A stretch of DNA of 64,000 nucleotides from Branchiostoma floridae (lineage: Eukaryota > Chordata > Leptocardii > Amphioxiformes > Branchiostomatidae), in contig NC_049985.1 of the NCBI RefSeq assembly GCF_000003815.2, positions 2,798,970 through 2,862,969 of the forward strand. Direction: 5' to 3'. The translations under genes and the position numbers were made by a program. Numbering within the stretch: position 1 is the stretch's first letter; every line of letters starts with the position of its first letter. The notes beneath the pieces were generated by a model, which did not search any database, had not been told where the DNA came from, and was given only the letters and a program-made list of their open reading frames with translations. Positions 55,143 through 64,000 of this stretch are shown here, piece by piece.

Positions 55143-55761
55143 AACTATTCTCTTTACATCCCTTTCTGTACTTCAGCACATCCTTACATAATGAGGGACA
55201 TGAGGGAGAAATGACAGAGATTTTATCCCCTCAAACTTGAGCACAGGATTTAGCTGTCAAATCTTTTATCCACGTCTCCTGACTTATTTTCTGTACTTGA
55301 GCAGCTTCTTACATAATACAACAGAGACATGAGAAAGAACTTGACAGTAGAGATTTCATTATTTGATAGAGATTTCAAGAAAAGCTGCCATCCTCCTAGT
55401 TGGCAAAGAGTCTCAAATCATTGATGTATACAGTTTGATGTAGTAGGTATGCAAGTTTCAACTAGAGTACAGGATTTAGCTGTCAAATCTTCCCTCCACA
55501 TGCATCTCTTGTACCTCCTTACATGATACAACAGGGACATGAGAGCGAATATGACAGAGATTTGATCCCCTCAAACTTGAACTGAAAGCAGGATTTAGCT
55601 ATCAAAGCTTCCCTCTGCGTCTCGTGACTTTTTCCTATACTTGAATCGTCCCTTACATAATACAACAGAGACACAATAGAGAGCTTGGCAGCAAAGATGT
55701 CATCTTTTGATAGATATTTAAAGAAGCTGTCCTCCTAGTTGAGTGTCGAAGCATCGATGTA

Positions 55762-56341
55762 CGAGGGGCATTCAATAAGTAATGTCCCTGACCCATTTCC
55801 CATAGCAGGAGATTAATGAAACTTGGCACAGTTATTAGTCTTTCTCTACATAGGAACCACCCAGAGTTATGCATTTCTCCCATCATTTGATGTAGCTCTG
55901 GACACCGTTCTTGTAGGACATCCCAGGTTGGTCCTCCGACAGGTGCCTCATCAATGGCAGAAGAGGGACGACCAGGTCTGGGAGCTGTTTCCACAGACTT
56001 CCGGCCTTGTTTGAATTCAGGATGCCAGCGTTTTACAAGGTCATATGATGGGGCATCATCACCATAAGTTTTTTTTCATTTCATCAAAAGTCCCTTTTGG
56101 TGTGCGTCCTTTCAAATACAAAAACCGGATCACTGCGCGACACTCAACTTGCTCCATTTCACACCTGGTCCATTTCGCACCTGACTCAGTTCAAACACCA
56201 GTAAATCAGTAACCACAATTAGTTCAGAGCTGTTTTTTTGCAACATAATCCATAGAGATATGACTCATTACACATGCAACATTTCATCTAGATCAGACAA
56301 CTGGCAGTGGGTCAGGGGCATTACTTATTGAATGCCCCTCG
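55762..56341 (-). mobile_element. Mariner-family deletion derivative
   Basis: Flanked by TA on both sides, with 33-bp terminal inverted repeats (CGAGGGGCATTCAATAAGTA and on) differing at one base. The minus strand still encodes parts of the transposase DNA-binding region, including VECRAVIRFLYLKG and PRPGRPSSA. A T8 run marks a frameshift, and the catalytic DDE/D core is deleted before the terminal part. It cannot move by itself but could be mobilised by a related transposase. Confidence 0.9.
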
Positions 56342-57787
56342 TATACAGTATGATGTAGTAGGTATGCAAGCTGTAACCAAAGTACAGGATTTAACTGTCA
56401 AATCTTCTCTCTACGGCTCCTGACTTTTTTTTCTGTGAGCAGCTCTTACATAATACAACAGAGACGTGAGAGAGAACTTGGCATAGAGATTTCATCATTT
56501 GACAGATGGCAAGAAAAAGCTTTTATCCTAGTTGACAGAGTATCAAATTAATGAGATGATGTACTTCAAACTGAACACAGGATTTCCCCATCAAATATTC
56601 TCTTTACATCCCTTTCTGTACTTTAGCACATCCTTACATAATACAAGAGGGACATACATGTGAGAGAATATGACAGATCTTTCCCCTCAAATTTGAATTG
56701 AGAACAAGATTTAGCTGACATATCCTCTCTCCATATCTCTTGAGTTTTCTGTACTTCAACACCTCTTACATAACACAAGAGAGACATGCAAGAAAGAACA
56801 TTACAGATCTGATCATTTGACAGAGGTTCAAGACAATGCTGTCATTCTAGGTGACAAAGAACATCTGAATGTTGTAGTAGATATGCAAACTTGAACTAAA
56901 TCTCCTCTCCGCATCTCTCAAGTTTTCACCTTTTGAGCACCTTCTTACATAATACAAGAGAACATGATTTGATCATTTGACAGAGATTTCAACCTAAGCT
57001 AGATGACAAAGAATATCTTTGTGTTGTGGCATGTATGCAAACTTGAGTTGAATACAGGTCTTAGCTATGTCAAATCTTCTTTCCATATCTCTTGTCAATG
57101 AGTTTTCTCTACTTCTCCTAATTACATGATACAAGAGAGATCATGACAGGAATTTGATCATTTGGCAGAGATTGGAAGCAAAGCTTGGTGACAAAGAATA
57201 TCTTTGTGTTGTGGCGTGTATGCAAACTTGAATTAAATGCAGGTCTTAGCTGTGTCAAGTCAAATCTTCTTTCCACATCTGTTGTAATGAGTTTTCTCTA
57301 CTTCTCCTTACATGACACAAGAGAGATCATGACAGGAATTTGATCATTTGACAGCTAGAGATTTCAAGCAAAGCTACATGTAGGTGACAAAGAATATTTT
57401 TGTTGTGGCATGTATGCAAAGTTGAATTGAATAAAGGTCTTAGCTGTCAAGACTCAAACCTTCTTTTCACACCTCTGAGTTTTCTGTATCTATACTTCTT
57501 ACATATTGTTAATGCAAGAGGGAAGCAAGGAAGTGAAAATGACAGAGATTTGATCCCCTCAAACTTGAACTGAACACAGGTCTTAGCTGTCAAATCTTCT
57601 ATCCACATCTCATGAGTCTTCTCTTCTTGAGCATCTCCTTACTTACTACAAGGAGGGGGACACAAGAAAGCAAACATGACAGGGATTTGATCCCCTCAAA
57701 CTTGAACTGAACACAGGTCTTAGCTGTCAAATCTTCTATCCACATCTTGTGAGTCTTCTCCACTTCAGCATCTCCTTACTTGATTTA

Positions 57788-57905
57788 TCTATTTATTTAT
57801 CTATCTATTAGGATTCTCCATATACAATGACAAATGGAGGGTATGGCGGAACAGGTGTCAAAAGACACCTTTTCAAAGCCGCCATACCGAATAAGGAAGG
57901 GGGAT
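57788..57905 (+). mobile_element. Dispersed element, copy 3 ('gattctccatatac' family)
   Basis: Clear inverted parts: GGTATGGCGG with CCGCCATACC, and the inner hairpin GGTGTCAAAAGACACC. Preceded by a TTAT/CTAT micro-repeat. Confidence 0.65.
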
Positions 57906-58149
57906 CCAAGAGAGGGATCATGACAAGGATATGATCCCCTCAACATGCTGCACGCATCTTTCCAAAATCCACTTTTGAGGGATGCTGAAAACTGAATCCC
58001 TCCAGAGGGGAGCTGCCATGTTGGAGATAACCCCATTAAGCCATCAATGAAGCGGTGCATTATACACCCGCCTGTTACGGATCCTTTGCCCCCGGCTAGC
58101 CGCATTTGCCGCCCGGCGGAGCATTGAGTGGAGGTCGTATGACGAGGAG

Positions 58150-58490
58150 CCTGTCGTCTTCTATATCGTCTGATTGTGGTTGGTGCTTTTGAAGCCTTCA
58201 GTGTTGCTTCCCTCAAGTGGAACGTGAAAAGTACATTGGATAATCTAAGGAAAGACTTTGACAACAAAAACTTTGGCGATGTTCCAGTGTTACAGTTTGT
58301 GGAGGTAAATATCTGTATCAGCTGATTGTAGCTGGTTCTTTTGAAGCCTTCAGTGCTGCTTCGCTCAAGTGGAACGTGAAAAATACATTGGATTCTGATA
58401 ATCCAAGGAAAGACTTTGACAACAGAAAGTTTGGGGATGTGCCAGTGTACATTATGTATGTGTTTTAGTTTGCGAAGGTAAATATATGTA
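58150..58490. repeat. Tandem repeat, about 168-bp unit, left part
   Basis: 'gaagccttcagtgctgcttc', 'aagtggaacgtgaaaa', 'gacaacagaaagtttgg' and 'ggaggtaaatatctgtatca' recur; the array continues at 59310-59560 after an insertion. Confidence 0.9.
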
Positions 58491-58496
58491 TTTATA

Positions 58497-59308
58497 TTTC
58501 AGCCATACCATAGGTATGGTGAAATATATTGTATTCGTAATGTTTCTTTCTTCTTTCTTTCTTTCTTTCTCCTGCCAAATCTTCAAATCGAATCAACTCC
58601 GCCGTTTTTTAACCGATTGACTTGAAATTTGGCACAAGGGTAGAGTAAGCCAATACCCTCAGGTGTTTTTTTCATTTTTTTCATATCTGCCTTTGAAATG
58701 ATTTTATTGAGGTTTTTGTCAATTTTTATGTATATTTTGGGCTCCTGTACCCTGGTATTACAGCCGAATGACATGAAATTTGGTACAGAGGTGCCCTGAT
58801 CATATGCCCACCCAGATTTAATAACAGTTTTGGTGTACGGTACAAAAAAAATGCTTAATTTTGCGATTTTTGGCCATTTTTTGACAAAAAATGCACATTT
58901 TTGCCTCCTGTACCCTCGTTTTACAACCGAATGACCTGAAATTTGGTATAAAAGTGCCCTTCAATTTTGTGCGCATGAATTCAATAACAGTTTTTCCATA
59001 CAGTACAACATAATGCTTAATATTGCAATTTTATGGCCATTTTTAGACAAAAATTGGACATTTTTGGCTCCTGTTCCCTCGTTTTACAACCAAATGACCC
59101 AAAATTTGGTAAAGGGGTGCTCTAGATATTTATCCAAATGACCCATGTATAATTTTTGGCATGGAACACTTTAAAATGATATATTTGGGAATTTTTTGGG
59201 TCATTTTCCAATGGCCAAAGGGGTCAACGACCTCAAGGCCTATTGTTGCATGAGGGAGATGGCTGAAATATGCTGTATTTGCTCTCAAGCAAATGTCGGC
59301 CTTTCTAG
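58497..59308. mobile_element. Roughly 812-bp element inserted into the 168-bp tandem array
   Basis: The host array is cut in mid-unit. TTATA on the left (58492-58496) and TTATA on the right (59309-59313) look like a target-site duplication. The insert opens with the hairpin GCCATACCATAGGTATGG, has a (CTTT)n run (58548-58570), and contains internal repeats of about 130-160 bp with 'gacatgaaatttggtacaga'. Confidence 0.7.
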
Positions 59309-59560
59309 TTATATTGGCTGATTGTGACTGGTTCTTTTGAAGCCTTCAGTGCTGCTCCTCTCAATCGGATCGGAAAAAGTACATTGGACTCTGATAATCC
59401 AAGGGAAGACTTTGACAACAGAAACATTGGCGATGTGCCAGTGCATGTGTTACTGTTTGTGGAGGTAAATATCTGTATCGGCTGACTGTGGTGGTCCTTT
59501 TGTGGCTCTGCACTGCTCAAGTGGAACTTGAAAAGCACATCCGATAATACAAGGATAGGC
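59309..59560. repeat. 168-bp tandem array, right part
   Basis: Resumes with 'ggctgattgtgactggttct' and the same ordered phrases as 58150-58490, ending in a diverged unit. Confidence 0.85.
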
Positions 59561-60290
59561 TTGTTGATGGGTGTTGGAAAAAAAAGGCTGTGCCCAAATT
59601 GGCCAGCACTGTATTTCAGCATGATCAAGTTGATTCTCAATTTCTAAGAAGTATGACGAAAAAACGTGACATAAACTATAGAAAATGAAACTTAGCAGGA
59701 CCAGGTTTATGCCTTGGTCACTCGGCTTTTAGAAGTGAATGCCTTCATGTTGCAATTTTCGTCTCTGTCCGCTACTTTTATGACATCCACTTGCTGTTCT
59801 TTCACCTTAAGATGCCTTAGAACCGACGAAAAAAGGAAATAAATTGTTGTGGCCTTATCCAAAAGTACAGATGAGCTGTCACGCTAAGACAGAATGCCAA
59901 CCACTTCCTTTAAGTCCTTCAGGATCCTTTAAAGTGCTTTAAAGCAAGTAAAAAAGTTTACGCTGTAAGATGTTCATCTTCACAAGAGAGCTGGCTAGCC
60001 CAAGGCCACAAATCTACGGTGAAATGAAATCTCGGGCATAAAGTGCCGAAAGCCTTCTGGCTTAAGTAGCTGTGATAATCAGATACGAATCCTGTAAGCA
60101 TCCACCAGTTTGCAGCCATCATAATCTAAAGTTATGATGGATAAGCATAATTATTTTGAGAATCCTTTTTCAGCTTTTTATGGTTTTTACTCTTAGCCTG
60201 GGTACCATTCAGGTAGTAGTTTGTCTATGTTTGTTTCTGCCACCCATTTTGGGAACTGTATATTCAAATCTTTCTGGTGGTAACGTCAGT
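59561..60290. other. No gene supported
   Basis: No splice-bounded frame or clear repeat recognised. A 'gttgtggcctta' phrase near 59850 faintly recalls the end of the MITE at 39336. Confidence 0.4.
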
Positions 60291-60292
60291 TA

Positions 60293-60426
60293 AGGAGCGA
60301 ATTAAGGAACAGATTCTAGAGCGCTTGGTCGATGACAACAGACCCTCCCGCAAGCAGACGGAGGGCGTTTCGGGTGTTGGAACACCTGTTCAAGAGTACT
60401 TGAGCCCGTTCCTTAATTTGCTCAAG
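60293..60426. mobile_element. Small palindromic MITE-like element
   Basis: GAGCGAATTAAGGAAC near the left end pairs with GTTCCTTAATTTGCTC at the right. Inside are the nested inverted parts CCCTCCCG/GGAGGGCG and the palindrome GGTGTTGGAACACC. The 76-codon plus frame crossing it is considered incidental. Confidence 0.65.
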
Positions 60427-61713
60427 TGTATGGACCAATCAGCACCCTGGTGCCCAGGCTATTTTACTTTGCCAACAGGCCTGGGATACTGTAGGAAAGA
60501 TGGATAAGTGACTGCAATCTTTTTTCATCTAGAAACCAGTTTCATATTGTAGGTCTTATAAGTCTGTAATATCTACAAAGCTTGCCCTGAGGACTACACA
60601 ACAGCATGTATTAGAAATATAAGGCTATGATTTATAATAGGCTATGATTTGTAATAATCTGTGACTTTGTGTGTATTCAATCATTGTTAGTTGTATGATC
60701 CACACAGCTACCCGATATAAAGAAAGGGGACGATGAAAAAAAGAGTGGATAAATACATGATTGCTTTTTGATAATCTCAGCTTAGGAAATGTTTGAAGAA
60801 AGTTTCAGTCTGATACAAAATAAAAACTCTACTTCAGATTTTCACCTGAAATTTTGTTGTACTTAGTTTGTTCTGCTAATCATAACCCGGGTAAGCACAC
60901 CATTTTTTTTTACTGTAGATGTGGTGGGTTCTTTAGCATGCTTTAGGTGTGGCTCTCCTAGAAACTCGGGACCTCATGATAAAGCTTTACATCACATACA
61001 AGAGTATGTCTTTTTATATATTTCTCTTTAAGTTATCAATCAATCAAAAGCCAAACATCTATCAATCAATGGCAGGGCAAAAACATCAGACATGTTTGCT
61101 ACTTCTGATTCCAATAGCTTGCCTGTTTAGGATCTGTTTGTCAAGATTACGAAGAGAAATTAAGCAATATCTCTGTTGTCCCTGATGCTGAAGTTTCCAA
61201 AACTGAAATCAGATTCATCTGGCAGTTTGCTAATTTTGCCCATCCAAAGCTGTCAGACCTTGTTCACTCATGTAGCACTTACCAAACTTCCTCCGGCGAT
61301 GCACACTTTTTTGATAAGGTGAGGTTTGGCAAATCCGTCGTAAGTACTTTAGATCAAGTTCCGGCGGTGATAAACGCTGTGATTTTGATGATTCACGGGA
61401 ACGTGCCGACTGGAATTGCCTCCAGGGCCACTCAGGAAATATGGAGCAACCTTTAATAAAAGAAAATGCACCGCGCCATAAATTGTGCACTTTTAAGTCA
61501 AGTTAGGAATCAGAGTTATCACAGGCATAACTCATCGGTTCTGCAGGTAACGTCTACTCTCATAATAACACGGTGTTTATGGGACTTCTCAAGTGGTACC
61601 AATTTACCAAAGGAGTGAAGAAACTCATCTTGCTGCTACATAACTTTGTCTGTCACACCTGGGCCTTGATGATGTTCGGTACAGATGTTCAGGACAGGAG
61701 GACATTTGGGGTT
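60427..61713. other. No gene supported
   Basis: Minus frame 61230-61490 and plus frame 60949-61185 have no splice or family support. AT-rich. Confidence 0.4.
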
Positions 61714-61928
61714 ACTGTAAATGCATTTAAGTTCGTGGGGATTTAATTTCGCAGTAGCGGGAAAAGGGAATTTTTGCAGTGGTTTAGGTTTAAGTTTTGT
61801 TAACACCATGCACTGTAGTCTCTTACTGCCATGGAAAAATGTTCGCGGTGGTTTAAAGTTCGCGATAAAGCGGCCACCGCAAAAAATGCACACATTAAAC
61901 CACTGCGAAAGTTTCTGCATTTACAGTG
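61714..61928. mobile_element. Short inverted-repeat element, CpG-rich family, copy 3 (reversed)
   Basis: ACTGTAAATGCATTTAAG at the left and TTTCTGCATTTACAGT at the right. The order of inner phrases is reversed with respect to 54933-55142. Confidence 0.9.
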
Positions 61929-64000
61929 TCACATTGGCTTCCATTGAATACTTCGAACAGATTTCACTTGCACAGCTGTTGAAAATTAGAATGCTGAATT
62001 CAGATGTTGAAATTGATGTTGTTACATTTTTTTTTGTTCAAGGACAACAAATTTTCTTAAACTTAAACTACTGGCACATTTCTCATTGGGATTTGCGTTT
62101 TTTGGATAAATATGACTTACTAAAATGCAACATGGTAAATTCCACATTGCCCTTAGTCTTAGCTGTCCCTCCCTTCATCCGTCAGCAACATCAATATGAC
62201 ACTGTATTAACGGCATACGACTGAGTGTACCAAGGCACGAACCTGGTCCTCAAGCTTTGTTTTTACTGTAATGGTTTTGCAGTTGAGCATATTTTTTATT
62301 AGAAATGACCGAGAATCATTGTATCAAGTTAGTGCGGCCCTAGGTACTTGCCAAAATTGTAAAGAAGCCAAAAAATGTGTTTCTACTAATCAAGTTGAAC
62401 ATTAGATGTACATGTATACCATTGGGACAATCCTAAAGCCACAAGGGCTCTGCACCAAAAGCGGGATAAAATCTGATATTGTCTGATAGCTACTTTGTAC
62501 ATTGTAAACTGTAGAATTTACAAGGGAACACTGATGTTGATGGCATTTGATTTATGCCTTAGTTTCTTAGCATTGAGGTGTGAAATGGGTTATGATATTT
62601 TTAGGGTTTCTATCTTGCAGTTTTAACAGTTTTGAGTTAAGAGAGGAAATAAAGGAGGTTTGCATAGATATACTTGCCATGGTGTACTATTGGTCAAAAG
62701 TTACTTATAGTAGATTTGGGTTGAGCACTACTATTTCCTCCCTGAATGGAATATAGGCCTACCATAAAGGGATGATTTTCCTAATACTAGTAGCCTCTTT
62801 CCACTTGCGATTGCAAATTCTGTGTGACCAAATACACGTATTTGATAGATCATTATTAGAACAAGTTTATGTTTTGCATGTTTTGTTAATATTGTTAAAT
62901 TATAATTCAATTATATCATATTCCAATTACTACATCAATGAATTCAATACAGGTGAAAAATGCTGAAAATTATCATCAAAAGTGGGAAAGGTTTCCCTGT
63001 CCTTGGTGCTGAATTGGTACTAACAATTTGAAAGATAAGCGTATGTTCCATCAACAACAGCATCATGTACACTGTAAAAGAAAATCTGCATTCCAAAACT
63101 AAAGGTTGTTGCACATCCCTTTGAAGCTGTATCATAAAAAGATAAGAACTGATGATGCAGTAACAACAGCAGCAACAACAAATCATGCCCCAAATTACCA
63201 CTGAAAGTAGTCACAAAGGTGCCATCAAAGTCTGCATTTAGATATCAAAGTCATCTTTATCTCATTGCCGATGACATCGGCTTGATTTCATTACTGAATA
63301 TAGTCCCTGTGGAACCTAACATCAGTGAATAGCCAGAGGTGATAACAGCATAAAAACTAATATTAAAACACTTCTCTTTCTGAGCCTGTATATATGAGTT
63401 GGACGTATGGGTCTTGTTTATATGAGTAACTGCTTTTTGGCGTATCTTATTACCTGGATGTCTAACCTTCATCGACATGTCACAACAATTTCATTTGTAG
63501 ATTCTCAGATAAGAAAAGGTAATACTAACTTTTTAAAAAAGGTTGAATTCTAAACTTTTAAATAGAGATAAACAGCTGCTATACCTTACTTTGTGGTGCA
63601 GACAGTTTCAGAGAGTCAATGTAAATGTACATGTAGTAAGATGACAGATTTTCCTCCTTTTTTCATCTTACTTTTTCCTTTAAAAAAAACTGAAAACCAA
63701 GGAATGCATTGACGTGGCCAAAGCAAAAGTGTCTTGTGCAATGTTCGCTTTACATGTATCTTATTTCCCTTGATAGTACATTTTTTTAATGGAAAAATGA
63801 CATGGATTTGTAGCAATATATATATAATCCACACTGAGCTCTTCAAGTTGTACGGAATAGTTCGTGTAGCTGATGATAGATATTTTGCCCTTTGGGTACC
63901 CATTAAAGATAATGACTGTGGCATGTACCTTTGCCTCCGTTCTTTACAGTGGGAGATATTGGAAATGCTTCATAATTGATACTTGGAAGGGAGCCCATTC
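61929..64000. other. No gene supported to the window end
   Basis: AT-rich sequence. Small frames on both strands overlap (62944-63214 minus, 63616-63979 both strands) and none has splice borders. A plus AATAAA near 62648 (gaggaaataaagg) is isolated. Confidence 0.4.

Larger units (their letters stand above)
54660..57780. repeat. Long decayed tandem repeat, more than 12 units
   Basis: Recurrent phrases: 'aggatttagctgtcaaatct', 'cacatctcttgagttttctg', 'ccttacataatacaacagag', 'gatcccctcaaacttgaact'. Unit length varies (about 130-200 bp). A MITE (54933-55142) and a mariner derivative (55762-56341) are inserted in it. Confidence 0.85.

Noticed and set aside
61721-62224. 167-codon plus ORF
   Set aside because: Its first 70 codons are an inverted-repeat element; the rest has no splice or family support.

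Overview
This is animal nuclear DNA, and the repeats point to amphioxus (Branchiostoma), though that is recognition by eye and not a search. No long uninterrupted reading frame is credible. Coding signal comes as short exons with GT-AG borders and matching phases. The rest is made of tRNA-headed SINEs, short inverted-repeat elements (including a CpG-rich family ending in ACTGTAAATGCA), a mariner deletion derivative, and many tandem repeats with 60-400 bp units. All exon models are hand-built from splice signals, phase and comparison between copies inside the window.

Region 1 (about 1-33.6 kb) is a tandem array of related minus-strand genes, called A (3.2-6.9 kb), B (10.0-13.0 kb), C (22.9-28.7 kb) and D (relic, 32.0-33.0 kb). 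Each starts from the same kind of promoter: inverted CCAAT box, palindromic kappaB-type site GGGGAATCCCC, TATA box, short non-coding exon 1. A, B and C end in the same module: a membrane segment followed by a conserved tail (SNLxxIL, H[SG]xN, DLLxY, KQIxGF). What lies between differs. C has a signal peptide, an unrecognised extracellular domain and a short heptad stalk. B has a heptad-coding exon expanded by a 21-bp minisatellite. A has a Walker A (P-loop) exon of the GTPase type with no remaining GTPase domain. The 3' UTRs share a stem-loop. The picture is a duplicating, exon-swapping family of small membrane proteins, probably under NF-kappaB/Rel control and so perhaps immune; function is inference.

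Region 2 (15.07-21.7 kb) interrupts that array. A plus-strand CCAAT/TATA promoter repeat of about 114 bp lies at both ends of a 6.3-kb stretch. Inside is an array of about 22 units of 65-70 bp. Each unit holds two small hairpins with paired compensatory changes and a near-perfect 5' splice-site sequence. This is the best candidate for something undescribed: a hairpin-array, probably non-coding, transcript.

Region 3 (33.6-64 kb) is repeat-rich with little or no coding signal: tandem families at 34.4, 40.0, 42-43, 43.5-44.1, 44.9, 48.0, 49.0, 50.4-52.7, 54.1-57.8 and 58.1-59.6 kb, scattered SINEs and inverted-repeat elements, and one short GC/CpG-rich block near 48.6-48.95 kb. It could be intergenic or a large intron.
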